Positions 1 through 7,611 of a stretch of 15,340 bases of DNA are shown here, piece after piece. The translations under genes were made by a program, and so were the position numbers. Numbering within the stretch: position 1 is the first letter of the stretch; every line of letters begins with the position of its first letter. The DNA is from an uncultured Chlamydiae bacterium (lineage in GTDB: Bacteria > Chlamydiota > Chlamydiia > Chlamydiales > SM23-39). The stretch is taken from NCBI GenBank assembly GCA_903889795.1, contig CAISYW010000148.1, forward strand, positions 1-15,340, given 5' to 3'. The notes below the pieces were generated by a model. That model did not search any database, was not told the DNA's origin, and saw only the letters and a program-made list of their open reading frames with translations.

Positions 1-760
1 CCATGAGATAAAACATTTCAATGCTGTGCGGATCGAAGGGAGCCACTTCAATCACTCCATTTGCATTGCGGCGATCGCGTCCTCCGCTCGGAGCGACATA
101 GATCGCTTTACCCCCTTCGCTTAAAAGACGGCACATGCGCTCCATTGTATGTTTATTATGCATTTGTTTTTGGGCTTTCCGTTCGATCGGATGGTTGATA
201 TAGCGTTTGGAATAAATGCAGAGTAAATCGCAACCCATGCTAAACGGAATGGCCAAAGGATCGGTCACTACCCGTTCGCCCGCGACATAGATGATTTTCT
301 CGGCCAGATAGGGATGAGTCTGTTCTAGCAAAATAGATATTGCCTGGGGGTCCGGCTCCGTTTGATGGTTGGCGAAAAAGATGACATTTTCGCCGTTTTG
401 CAACTGAGACTCAATTTGAGTGGCGAGATCAGGACGGAAAACATTCGATCGTGGGAGATCAATTAGCAAGCGGATGAAATTCAATCCGAATCGATAGTAA
501 TCGAAAGGTTTTCGTACTTTTTGATGGTAGGGGGGGAAGATATAGGGTGTATGAAATTGTTCTTCGACGAGATTCAAAAATTGCGCGAACAGCTCGAAGA
601 ATGGTTTGAGAGGCCGGTGCTCTTTTATTAAAGCATCTCGAACTTCTTCGTAAAAATGTCTTAGCAAACTTTGATCTTTTGATGGCATAGAGCCGCTGCA
701 AACAAGTCTATCTAGAGCAGCGGCGATTTTTTGTTCATCAGAGTTCGAGTTTTTGTCCAT
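1..760 (-). CDS. plsB: Glycerol-3-phosphate acyltransferase, plastid/chlamydial type (3' end cut by window edge)
   Basis: Catalyses acylation of sn-glycerol-3-phosphate at position 1, the first committed step of phospholipid synthesis. I translated it by hand from ATG at 758-760; 253 residues are visible and the frame is still open at base 2. Seen: the acyltransferase H(x4)D motif in FFANHQTEPDPQ (His132, Asp137), a GERVVTDPLAIPF block around 161-173, and IYVAPSGGRDR around 220-230. These match the soluble chloroplast-type GPAT rather than the large E. coli PlsB. The helical N-terminus (about 1-100) fits the four-helix domain of that family. The start overlaps the end of rng by 23 nt, so the two are probably co-transcribed and translationally coupled; no clear ribosome binding site precedes it. 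The Met at residue 25 is an alternative start outside rng. In Chlamydia plsB likewise neighbours the RNase G (cafE) gene. Confidence 0.93.
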   Translation of the reverse strand, partial: MDKNSNSDEQKIAAALDRLVCSGSMPSKDQSLLRHFYEEVRDALIKEHRPLKPFFELFAQFLNLVEEQFHTPYIFPPYHQKVRKPFDYYRFGLNFIRLLIDLPRSNVFRPDLATQIESQLQNGENVIFFANHQTEPDPQAISILLEQTHPYLAEKIIYVAGERVVTDPLAIPFSMGCDLLCIYSKRYINHPIERKAQKQMHNKHTMERMCRLLSEGGKAIYVAPSGGRDRRNANGVIEVAPFDPHSIEMFYLM

Positions 761-2276
761 TGGTAGTCGAGTAGAATAGATATTCATTGAGATGCAAATT
801 ATCGTTGACGCCAAATTCGATGTGGGCGTTTGCTTTTCCCGCAAGTTTTTGGAAATAATCCTTATCGGAACCTTCCAGATAGCGGTTTAGTTCGGGATGG
901 ATCACGAGTTTGAGGGCGTATTGTCCTTGAGATTGAATTAACTTTTTCAGCGACCGCTCGATTTCCACCGATATCGTTTCATGTGTTTTGATGAGACCGC
1001 TGCCCTGGCAGTAATGGCAAGCCGTGAACATGGTCTGGGTCAACGACTCACGGTTGCGCTGGCGCGTCATTTCAATGAGACCGAATTCGCTCATGCCCAA
1101 AATGGTGCACTTGGCGGTATCGTCCTTCATCGCATCTTTGAGACGCTCCATCACACGCCGCTGATTTTTCTTTAAACGCATGTCGATAAAGTCGCAGATA
1201 ATCAGTCCGCCGATATTGCGAAGACGAAGCTGTCTGGCAATTTCTTCTGCGGCTTCCAGGTTAATGCGTACTAAAGATTCTTCCACATCGCTTGTTGTTT
1301 GAGACTGTGAGCGGCCGGAGTTGACATCGATTGTGTACATTGCCTCCGTTCTGTCAAAGAAGAGATAGCCGCCGGATGGCAGCCAGATTTTGTGTCGAAG
1401 GGCCCGATCGATCTCTTTTTCGACGTTGAAACGTTCGAACATCGGAATTTTGTCGCGGTAAAATTCGATTTTCAAAGGATGTTCGCCTGAATATTTTTGG
1501 CAGAGATGTTTGCAGCGCTGAAAGGTTGCGTAATCATCGACTAAAAGCCGATCATATTTCTTGTCGACGCAAATCAATACGGCTCGTTTGATGAGATCCG
1601 ATTCTTCGAATAAAAGGGTTGGGGCGCTGGTTTGGTGAAATTTTTCGACAATGGTGACCCAAGTCTTTAAAAGATCTGTCGCTTCCTCAATGAGTGTATC
1701 AGTCGTCACCTGAGCGCTTGCAGTGCGGCAAATCAGCCCCATATCCTGAGGCATCTCAAACGAGCGTATCAATTTTTTGAGCCGATCGCGAGTCGATTTA
1801 TCTTCAATTTTTCGCGAAACGCCGCGATGAGGATTGTTTGGTAGTAAAACGAGATAGCGCCCTGCGATTGAGATGTTGGATGTGAGACGCGCTCCCTTTG
1901 TTCCGATCGGCTCCTTGACAACTTGGACAAGGACGGGTTGATCGATTTTGAGCAGCTGGGAAATGTCTTTCGGTTTAGGGCTCGAACTCATTTTGGAAAT
2001 GTCATAATCCAGATCGAAGTCCATATCGAACATTTCCTCAAATTTTTTCGTATTTTCAAGGATGTCGCTGATATGAATAAAACCGTTTTCTCCCTCGTTG
2101 ATGTCGATGAACGCAGATTGGATGTTGTGGAGGATATTGGTGACGCGGCCACGATAAATGTTCCCCGTGATCTGACGCGATTTTTTGCGGTCAACGATCA
2201 GATCATAGAGCTGTCCATGATAGAGATAAGCATAGCGCGTTTCTTTGGATTCGATGTTAAGAAGAATTTCATGCAT
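738..2276 (-). CDS. rng: Ribonuclease G / E family endoribonuclease
   Basis: Single-strand-specific endoribonuclease for rRNA maturation and mRNA turnover; 512 aa, close to E. coli RNase G and without the long C-terminal degradosome scaffold of RNase E. Domains: S1-type fold about 38-130 (RGRVTNILHNIQSAFIDI, then KGARLTSNIS), 5'-sensor and RNase H-like regions about 130-280 (GLICRTASA at 180-188), DNase I-like catalytic part with the metal-binding aspartates Asp317 (TIDVNSGR) and Asp362 (IICDFIDM), and the zinc link Cys420-x2-Cys423 (CHYCQGSG). All key residues are present. ATG at 2276 has no strong Shine-Dalgarno. The gap to the plsX stop is 70 nt and carries a promoter-like sequence, so rng-plsB may be transcribed both from plsX read-through and on its own. 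Confidence 0.95.
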   Translation of the reverse strand: MHEILLNIESKETRYAYLYHGQLYDLIVDRKKSRQITGNIYRGRVTNILHNIQSAFIDINEGENGFIHISDILENTKKFEEMFDMDFDLDYDISKMSSSPKPKDISQLLKIDQPVLVQVVKEPIGTKGARLTSNISIAGRYLVLLPNNPHRGVSRKIEDKSTRDRLKKLIRSFEMPQDMGLICRTASAQVTTDTLIEEATDLLKTWVTIVEKFHQTSAPTLLFEESDLIKRAVLICVDKKYDRLLVDDYATFQRCKHLCQKYSGEHPLKIEFYRDKIPMFERFNVEKEIDRALRHKIWLPSGGYLFFDRTEAMYTIDVNSGRSQSQTTSDVEESLVRINLEAAEEIARQLRLRNIGGLIICDFIDMRLKKNQRRVMERLKDAMKDDTAKCTILGMSEFGLIEMTRQRNRESLTQTMFTACHYCQGSGLIKTHETISVEIERSLKKLIQSQGQYALKLVIHPELNRYLEGSDKDYFQKLAGKANAHIEFGVNDNLHLNEYLFYSTTNGQKLEL

Positions 2277-2302
2277 ATGTTGATGATCGGATGTTTATAT
2301 TG

Positions 2303-2331
2303 ATTATAGAAGATATCCCCATCTTTTTCTA
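2303..2331 (-). promoter_or_regulatory. Candidate sigma-70-type promoter for rng-plsB
   Basis: On the minus strand a perfect TATAAT (2303-2308) lies 17 nt from TAGAAA (2326-2331, 4 of 6 matches to TTGACA). It would place the transcript start about 20 nt before the rng ATG. The -35 region overlaps an AT-rich palindrome (about 2323-2340, centred on CTAG), which could be an operator or a weak end signal for plsX transcripts. Pattern evidence only. Confidence 0.4.
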
Positions 2332-2346
2332 GAAAAAAAGAATAGA

Positions 2347-3351
2347 TTATTTTTGCAAATCGGAACGATCAAGTAATTTATTTTGAATAATTTGCAAAAA
2401 GTCTTCGCTGGCGATCCGAATCGCTTCTCGAATACCGCTCGCAAAAGCTTCGGGGGAAGAGTAACTATGGCATTTAATGACGATGCCCTGCACGCCGCAC
2501 ACTAGGGCTCCGGGATATTCAGCATAGTGGAGATGACGCTGAAGATCTCGAAGCTGATCCTGCATTTGTTCAAGAATATTTTGAGGAAGGTTTTTGTTCA
2601 GCTTATCGAGAATGAAGCTTGCTAATCCTTCGGCGGTTTTCAAAAACACATTTCCAGTGAAGCCATCGGTGATTAAAACGTCGACGTCGCCATTAAAAAC
2701 CGCTTTTCCCTCAATATTGCCATGAAATTGAAAGAAAGGATTCGGTAACGCGGCTTCGCGATGCAACTCCTGGTAGGCCAGGCGTACTTGGGAAGTTCCC
2801 TTCATTGCCTCTGAGCCGACATTTAAAAGCCCGACGGTGGGTAATGAGATTTGGCGCGCGCGTTGATATGCTGCGCCCATCAGGGCGAATTGCACAAGGT
2901 GGACTGCTTTGCACTGTACGTTCGCTCCGACATCTAAGACCGCTAAGGGGCGGCGCTGCGTCGGCATCAGCGCGAGGAGGGCGGGCCGCAGCAAGCCCGG
3001 CATCATGGATAGGGTCATTTTGGCTAAGCAAACCAATGCTCCCGTGTTTCCTGCCGAAACAAATGCGTCGATCTTTTTTTCTTTCAGCAGCCGGAGTCCC
3101 ACGCAAACTGATGCATCTCTTTTGTGCCGAGCGGCAGTGAGCGGTGAATCATCCAACTCAATCGTTTCGGTCGCGGCAACATACGAGAGTTTCGTGCTCG
3201 CGGCCAAATCGGGAGCGCCGATTGCGATTAGCTTAATATGAGAGGGTTGCCGGGAGGCCAGAAACTCGCTTGTTTGAAGCAAGACTTGTGGGGAATTTTC
3301 GCTCCCCATCAAATCAATGCCGATTCGAATCTCAGCTTTGCGCGACGACAT
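2347..3351 (-). CDS. plsX: Phosphate acyltransferase PlsX
   Basis: Converts acyl-ACP to acyl-phosphate at the membrane face, feeding phospholipid synthesis. 334 aa from ATG 3351, the usual family length. Conserved blocks in order: GIDLMGSENSP (11-21), VSAGNTGALV (98-107), RPALLALMPT (122-131), VLDVGANVQCKAVHLVQFAL (138-157), VGLLNVGSEAMKG (173-185), DVLITDGFTGNVFLKTAEG (224-242), and GALVCGVQGIVIKCH (281-295). Start choice: the frame is open up to an ATG at 3456, but that would swallow most of rpmF. The ATGs at 3351 and 3369 both overlap the rpmF end modestly; 3351 puts the first conserved strand near residue 8, as is typical, and has GAGCGA upstream. Tandem with rpmF, as in many bacteria. 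The first motif reads MGSE instead of the common MGGD, a conservative oddity. Confidence 0.95.
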   Translation of the reverse strand: MSSRKAEIRIGIDLMGSENSPQVLLQTSEFLASRQPSHIKLIAIGAPDLAASTKLSYVAATETIELDDSPLTAARHKRDASVCVGLRLLKEKKIDAFVSAGNTGALVCLAKMTLSMMPGLLRPALLALMPTQRRPLAVLDVGANVQCKAVHLVQFALMGAAYQRARQISLPTVGLLNVGSEAMKGTSQVRLAYQELHREAALPNPFFQFHGNIEGKAVFNGDVDVLITDGFTGNVFLKTAEGLASFILDKLNKNLPQNILEQMQDQLRDLQRHLHYAEYPGALVCGVQGIVIKCHSYSSPEAFASGIREAIRIASEDFLQIIQNKLLDRSDLQK

Positions 3352-3514
3352 CGATCGCTCGGTTGTCATAGTGGCCGCAGCCGACGCAGACGCGATGCGG
3401 AAGCCGCAAACGGCCGCAATTGGAGCATGCTGAACAATTTTTTGGTTTTTTCGCATGATGCGAGCGCCGTGAGTTTTTCTTGGCGTTAGATACGCGGTTA
3501 CGAGGAACTGCCAT
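3332..3514 (-). CDS. rpmF: 50S ribosomal protein L32
   Basis: Small basic zinc-ribbon protein of the large ribosomal subunit; 60 aa, beginning MAVPRNRVSNAKKNSRRSHH. Four cysteines in two CxxC pairs (CSAC about 28-31, CVGC about 43-46) form the zinc site, so this is the zinc-binding version. ATG 3514 is preceded by AAGGAG with about 8 nt spacing; the SD overlaps the TAA stop of the upstream yceD-like gene, suggesting coupling. Its 3' end overlaps plsX by 20 nt. The order yceD-rpmF-plsX is widely conserved in bacteria. Confidence 0.96.
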   Translation of the reverse strand: MAVPRNRVSNAKKNSRRSHHAKKPKNCSACSNCGRLRLPHRVCVGCGHYDNRAIDVVAQS

Positions 3515-3527
3515 GGTAGTAAACTCC

Positions 3528-3992
3528 TTAAGATAATTTTAGGTCATTGAAGGGAAAATAATGTGTGGATGCGTCTGCCTTTGCTTCTTTGCGTAAAAAG
3601 GAGGCCAAAGCTTCTCTCTCCGGACAATTGCCCCGGCATTCAGCAACTTTTGGAAGTTCGACGAGAAGAAGTTCGCGAAGAATGCCTCGAAAGTCGAAGA
3701 AAGGGCTTTTGATGTCGGCTAATGGTTCTGTGTGATAATAACCTTTAATGGCCAACGGTATCGATACCAATCGATTACATACGGAACAAGGGATTTCAGC
3801 AGATGTGGAAGCGTTCAAATGAAGCACAAAATCGTCGTCCGTTACATATGCCTCGCCGGATACTTTGACTGCTTCTTTAAAAAATAAATCGGTCTCGTTG
3901 ATATCAATGAATTCCGAGGAAAGGCTCGTGTCAATTCGTTGAACATCACCCTCTTTCAGTTGATCGAAGTAAATGATAAATGGGTCCGACAT
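3528..3992 (-). CDS. yceD: YceD-family (DUF177) protein, putative 23S rRNA accumulation protein
   Basis: 154 aa. Recognised by position directly upstream of rpmF and by the family cysteine pattern: CSVC (about 70-73) followed by a C-terminal CRGNCP (about 118-123). In E. coli the homologue YceD is linked to 23S rRNA accumulation; the plant homologue has a similar role in plastids. The last two of the four usual cysteines seem reduced here: CRGNCP is followed by EREALASFL rather than the common CG. Start ATG 3992 has GGAA about 9 nt upstream. It is the first gene of the yceD-rpmF-plsX unit and is preceded by a 234-nt AT-rich spacer that should hold the promoter. Confidence 0.82.
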   Translation of the reverse strand: MSDPFIIYFDQLKEGDVQRIDTSLSSEFIDINETDLFFKEAVKVSGEAYVTDDDFVLHLNASTSAEIPCSVCNRLVSIPLAIKGYYHTEPLADIKSPFFDFRGILRELLLVELPKVAECRGNCPEREALASFLRKEAKADASTHYFPFNDLKLS

Positions 3993-4226
3993 GAAAAAAG
4001 TTCCGTAAATTGAGTATCAATCTAAGGGAATTTAACTTAAAAATCCAGCGATTCTCTGATGCAAAATTTTTACAATTACCGTGGATGGCTGTATTGTTTA
4101 GCTTATTATAATATTGAGTTGCGTTCTTAAATATATAAGTATTAAATTTTAATGTCGGATTGAAACATTCTGAGTGCGGATCGCGATTTTTATGTCCGAA
4201 TTTATAATATATTCTTAGCCAATACT
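3993..4226. other. AT-rich intergenic spacer between lpxB and the yceD-like gene
   Basis: 234 nt of strongly AT-rich DNA with short A/T palindromes. A perfect minus-strand TATAAT occurs at 4105-4110 but has no acceptable -35 at normal spacing. I found no GC-rich hairpin with a U-tract that would end lpxB transcription, and no convincing small gene. It presumably holds the promoter of the yceD-rpmF-plsX unit. Confidence 0.4.
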
Positions 4227-5384
4227 TTATGTTACAAAATCCGATTTTTGAGTCATGTTCGGTATCGAGCGGAGAATGGCTTGCGCTGCCGCCGCTGCGG
4301 CATCCGCATTGCCTAGTATTTCTTGCACATGGGCGCACTGAGATAGGCAAATCATGCGCAACTCATCGTCAAACCAGAGTTCTTTTCCCTTTTGAAGAAG
4401 TGATTCTACAGTCAGATGGGGACCAAAGAGTTCGGGAAAGATCGTTTTTCCTTCGAGAATATTGACAATTGCATAATGCGGCAAATTGATACGAAAAATT
4501 TTTTGAGCGAGGAATACGTCCAAAGGTTTGATGGCAAAATGAACGACGGTGGGTATTTGAAAGAGAGCGAGCTCCAATGTGACGGTGCCGGAGGTCGCAA
4601 GCGCTAGATGGCTGTTTTGCATCAAATCATAGCGATGCTCCGGTTCAATTAAGAGAGTCTGGGGGATTGTGAGGGAGCTTCGAAGTTCGGGATGAGCCAA
4701 AGATATCGCAATTTGGAGATCATTTGTTTCCGCTTGCAGTCGTCGCGCCGCCTGAAGCTGAAGGGGAAAGTTGCGCTCAATTTCTGTTTTACGGCTTCCG
4801 GGAAAAAGGCCGAGAATTTTTTTTTCGCGATCGAGGCGGTAACGCTCTTTGAAATTTTCGAGCCGGTGGTGTTGTTTGATCTTTTTGACGAGAGGATGTC
4901 CCACATATTCGACAGGCAGCGATGTATTGGCAAAACAGTTTTTTTCGAAGGGAAAAATAGTCAGGAGCAGATCCAGGTTTCGAGCCATAATCGGAATTCG
5001 GCCTTTGCCCCAGGCCCAGACGGTTGGGCAAATATAATGAATTAACTGCCCTTGATAGCCGCCTCGTCGAAGGGAGCGCTCAAGCCTGATATTAAATCCG
5101 GGGTAATCGATACAAACGACAGCTTTTGGCTGAAGATCCAAAATTTCTTTTCGGATTTGACGAAAGAGCCGCCAAAGACGGGGAAGAGCTTTTGCTACAT
5201 CGGTAAATCCCATGACTTGCAGCTCTTCCATGCGTGTGCGGCATTGGATGGGAAATGCTCTCATACGCGGCCCGCCTACCGCAGCGATTTCAAGATGCGG
5301 CGCTTGGGAATAGAGTGCTTCGAGGAGATGGGCTCCCTGCAGATCTCCGCTCGGCTCGCCGGCGAGAATAAAAATATCACACAT
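4227..5384 (-). CDS. lpxB: Lipid-A-disaccharide synthase
   Basis: GT19 glycosyltransferase that joins UDP-2,3-diacylglucosamine and lipid X to form lipid A disaccharide at the inner membrane. 385 aa, the standard length. Motifs in order: FILAGEPSGD (5-14), VGGPRM (36-41), CIDYPGFNIRLERSL (91-105), HYICPTVWAWGKGR (116-129), LTIFPFEKNCF (141-151), EYVGHPL (159-165), LFPGSRKTEI (193-202), ATSGTVTLELALFQIPTVV (263-281), HYAIVNILEGKTIFPEL (303-319). Ends with an Ala-rich helix. It lies 26 nt after the pcnB stop on the same strand, so the two form an operon, as in Chlamydia. As far as I recall, LpxB of Chlamydiaceae is much longer because of an extra N-terminal domain; none is present here. Confidence 0.95.
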   Translation of the reverse strand: MCDIFILAGEPSGDLQGAHLLEALYSQAPHLEIAAVGGPRMRAFPIQCRTRMEELQVMGFTDVAKALPRLWRLFRQIRKEILDLQPKAVVCIDYPGFNIRLERSLRRGGYQGQLIHYICPTVWAWGKGRIPIMARNLDLLLTIFPFEKNCFANTSLPVEYVGHPLVKKIKQHHRLENFKERYRLDREKKILGLFPGSRKTEIERNFPLQLQAARRLQAETNDLQIAISLAHPELRSSLTIPQTLLIEPEHRYDLMQNSHLALATSGTVTLELALFQIPTVVHFAIKPLDVFLAQKIFRINLPHYAIVNILEGKTIFPELFGPHLTVESLLQKGKELWFDDELRMICLSQCAHVQEILGNADAAAAAAQAILRSIPNMTQKSDFVT

Positions 5385-5410
5385 ATTAGAAGCCTAGGTA
5401 AGAAGTCTAT

Positions 5411-6649
5411 TTATCTTCTGCGGCGGCGCTTCGTTCGAGGTTCTCCTGTGCTCTCCGTTTGTTCAGGCGTTGAGCGAAAAGCGGCCTCAGTCCACAGAGT
5501 ATAGAGGGGAGTTAGTTCAGGCTGCAGGGTGCAGCGCATTTTGAATAGAGCTAAAGCGAGAGGAAGCGCTTCATCATGAGGAAGCCGTGGATGGCGGATG
5601 GGACGGTTATCGAGGGGTGTGAATCGATATTGCGCAGCCAGAATAAAGGTCATTGCTGATTGTAATCTGCGGGGGAGGCAGAAAAACGGTGAGAAGAGAT
5701 TCGTGATCAGTTGATAAGCCTCTTGGGCAATGAGCCCTAAGTGAGGGGTTTTATCCGAGTGTTTGGCTAGATGCCGAATAGTCAAGTCAAAGATAGGAAA
5801 ACAGAGCGCTGCAAGTGGAAGCGCTCGATCCGGCAGATCGGGAAATCGCACGCGCATTTCATCGTCGACGATTTTCAGTATTTTGAAAATGCGATTCTCC
5901 GAATCTAAATCGATGAAGTGGGCGAGAGGAGCGATCAATAGTTTTAAAAGACCATATTGATGCAATAATCGAAAAAAGGACTCAGCTGAACCCGATTCCA
6001 GCATGCGTAGCAATTCTTCGAGAATACGAGCGGGGGAGCTGTTGATAATATGATCACGGCAATGAAGCATCGCTTCATGAGTTAAAGGATGAATTTGGAA
6101 ATTAAAACGGGCGCAAAATTTTAAAAGGCGAATCATTCTCACGGGGTCTTGCACGAAACGAACATCGGGCTGTCCAATGGTGCGTAACGTTCTTTTCTCC
6201 AGATCGGGAAATCCGTCAACGTAGTCGATCACAGTCTGATTTTCGGGATTGTAAAAAAGTCCGTTGATCGTAAAGTCGCGTCGGAGCACATCTTCTTCTT
6301 CCGACCCCCAGACGTTGTCCCGTACAATCAGGGCGGCTGTTTCCAAATCCCCTGAACGAAAGGTTGCGACTTCAATAATCTTTTTTCCAAATCGGATATG
6401 TGCGAGGCGAAATCGCCGTCCAATCAAAATTGCATTGCGGAAAAGAGCGCGGATTTCCTCCGGTTTGGCCTCTGTTGATACATCGAAATCCTTGGGACGC
6501 TGATTTAACAACAGATCGCGTACACCGCCGCCGACGAGGTAAGATTTATAGCCTGCTTGTCTTAGTTTTTGAATAACATAAGAAGCATGCGAATCAATTT
6601 TGTCGGGCGATATACAATGTTCTTCGAGACTATAAATTTTTGGCTGCAC
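5411..6649 (-). CDS. pcnB: Poly(A) polymerase I (PcnB)
   Basis: Class II nucleotidyltransferase that adds 3' poly(A) tails and so marks RNAs for decay. 412 aa. Seen: YLVGGGVRDLLLN (37-49), the catalytic DxD in RPKDFDVST (Asp54, Asp56), LIGRRFRLAHIRF (75-87), which corresponds to the signature separating poly(A) polymerases from CCA-adding enzymes, RRDFTINGLFYNP (123-135), and DPVRMIRLLKFCARF (168-182). It ends in an Arg-rich tail (RRRRR, 408-412), likely for RNA binding. The start is GTG at 6647-6649; an in-frame TAA lies a few codons upstream and no suitable ATG follows before the catalytic domain. A promoter is positioned about 35 nt upstream. First gene of pcnB-lpxB. Confidence 0.93.
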   Translation of the reverse strand: MQPKIYSLEEHCISPDKIDSHASYVIQKLRQAGYKSYLVGGGVRDLLLNQRPKDFDVSTEAKPEEIRALFRNAILIGRRFRLAHIRFGKKIIEVATFRSGDLETAALIVRDNVWGSEEEDVLRRDFTINGLFYNPENQTVIDYVDGFPDLEKRTLRTIGQPDVRFVQDPVRMIRLLKFCARFNFQIHPLTHEAMLHCRDHIINSSPARILEELLRMLESGSAESFFRLLHQYGLLKLLIAPLAHFIDLDSENRIFKILKIVDDEMRVRFPDLPDRALPLAALCFPIFDLTIRHLAKHSDKTPHLGLIAQEAYQLITNLFSPFFCLPRRLQSAMTFILAAQYRFTPLDNRPIRHPRLPHDEALPLALALFKMRCTLQPELTPLYTLWTEAAFRSTPEQTESTGEPRTKRRRRR

Positions 6650-6681
6650 GAAATAAAGTTCTTAAGTGTTAACTATTTCAA

Positions 6682-6710
6682 AATATAGGTCTTTCACTGA
6701 AAGAAATCAA
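6682..6710 (-). promoter_or_regulatory. Promoter of pcnB-lpxB with a perfect dyad in its spacer
   Basis: Minus strand: TTGATT (6705-6710), exactly 17 nt, TATATT (6682-6687, 5 of 6 matches to TATAAT). The spacer contains a perfect 15-bp dyad TCTTTCAGTGAAAGA (6690-6704; 7-bp arms around one base), which would sit under RNA polymerase and looks like an operator. The start point would lie about 25 nt before the GTG of pcnB. Confidence 0.55.
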
Positions 6711-6743
6711 GGATCGATTGCGATTTGTCATGGGGCTCTCTTT

Positions 6744-6915
6744 AGAGCCATTCCCGCCGCGCCTTCCTGACGATCTTTGGGAATCTTTTCGACAAAATTA
6801 CCCTAATACATCGAAGCCCATATCATTCAGCGAGATATGGGCTTCGGTGTATTAGGGTAATTTCGTTTGAAAATATCCCAAACCTCCTCGAGAAATTCGC
6901 AGCGGGAATGGCTCT
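6744..6915. repeat. MITE-like nested palindromic element (172 bp)
   Basis: Non-coding element that is nearly its own reverse complement over its whole length. Outer arms: AGAGCCATTCCCGC at 6744-6757 against 6902-6915, a perfect 14 bp, continuing to 18 bp with one mismatch (6744-6761 / 6898-6915). Middle: TTTGGGA (6776-6782) against TCCCAAA (6876-6882) inside degenerate complementarity. Core: 30-bp arms 6795-6824 and 6834-6863 with a single mismatch (G-U in RNA) around a 9-nt loop. It is flanked by TTT on both sides, a possible but low-information target duplication. It sits between divergent genes, so it cannot be a shared terminator. No ORF inside. Terminal inverted repeats plus lack of coding capacity suggest a MITE; alternatively it is a structured RNA or a protein-binding palindrome. 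Confidence 0.65.
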
Positions 6916-6954
6916 TTTATTGATAAGATAGTATTTTTTTGGTATTTGAAGAAT

Positions 6955-7611
6955 ATGGATAGAAAACCGACCTTTCTTCATGTACTAGTTATTGCTACTG
7001 CAATCGCTGCCGCGTCGTTGATTGCGGCCGGAGCAGTGTACGAAGTCTCGACTCCGCCAGCCATGGCAAACACTCAGCTTACTGATGGGCGTCCTCGCAT
7101 TGGCCATCTGGAGGCAAAGGTTGAGCTGGTCTTAATTGAAGACGTTCGATGCGGCGCTTGCCAATATTTCACTCAGAAAATTTTTCCTGAAATATATGAA
7201 AAATATATTGAAACGGGTCGAGCCTATTGTGTAATGGTTCCGGTTTCATTTTTGGAAGGCTCTCGACCTTTATCCAATGCGGCTTTGGCGGTCTATAAAT
7301 TGGCGCCGGATCGCTTTTTACCCTATTTGCATGCTCTGCTGGATCTCTATTGCCGGCGCGACGTTGGCTACGCAGTGCAAAAGGAATTACTTGAGCTGGC
7401 TCAAAATGTAGGCGGAATTGATTTGAAACGGATGCGCGAGTGCATTGAAACAAACTGCTTTTTGCCGCAGTTGGAGCAAAATTTTGAGTGGGCAAAAAGA
7501 ATTATGGGCAGAGATTTTGGTACGCCGACTCTCTTTGTCAATGGAATTCGATCTTCGACGACCTCAGCGGAAGCGATCGCAGCGCATATTGAGAAAATGG
7601 AAAAAAAATAA
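6955..7611 (+). CDS. DsbA-like thiol oxidoreductase, membrane-anchored or exported
   Basis: Thioredoxin-fold protein for disulfide formation outside the cytoplasm. 218 aa from ATG 6955 (an in-frame TTG at 6946 lacks a better ribosome site). N-terminal hydrophobic stretch about residues 7-30 (signal peptide or anchor). Active site CGAC at 66-69 in DVRCGACQYF; the cis-proline loop is FGTPTLFVNG (188-197). Between them is a helical insertion (about 100-180) with extra cysteines at 92, 133, 163 and 168. Overlaps the dsbB start by one base (TAATG), so the pair is translationally coupled; the partner implies that DsbB re-oxidises it. Chlamydiae carry several such proteins (DsbA, DsbG, DsbH); I cannot decide which one this is, although the dsbB linkage resembles the Chlamydia pair. 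Confidence 0.85.
   Translation: MDRKPTFLHVLVIATAIAAASLIAAGAVYEVSTPPAMANTQLTDGRPRIGHLEAKVELVLIEDVRCGACQYFTQKIFPEIYEKYIETGRAYCVMVPVSFLEGSRPLSNAALAVYKLAPDRFLPYLHALLDLYCRRDVGYAVQKELLELAQNVGGIDLKRMRECIETNCFLPQLEQNFEWAKRIMGRDFGTPTLFVNGIRSSTTSAEAIAAHIEKMEKK

Noticed and set aside
3352..3456. Upstream extension of plsX to ATG 3456
   Set aside because: It would cover most of rpmF in another frame and adds residues not found in PlsX; ATG 3351 gives the family length.
3946..4350. 134-codon minus-strand open frame across the lpxB/yceD spacer
   Set aside because: It overlaps lpxB and the yceD-like gene in another frame, has no SD or domain, and is rich in A/T-driven codons.
6795..6863. 30-bp stem as an intrinsic terminator
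   Set aside because: Both flanking genes start, not end, here; no T-run is adjacent to the stem, and complementarity extends to much longer arms.
6946..6954. TTG start for the DsbA-like protein
   Set aside because: The ATG three codons later is better and no SD supports the TTG.
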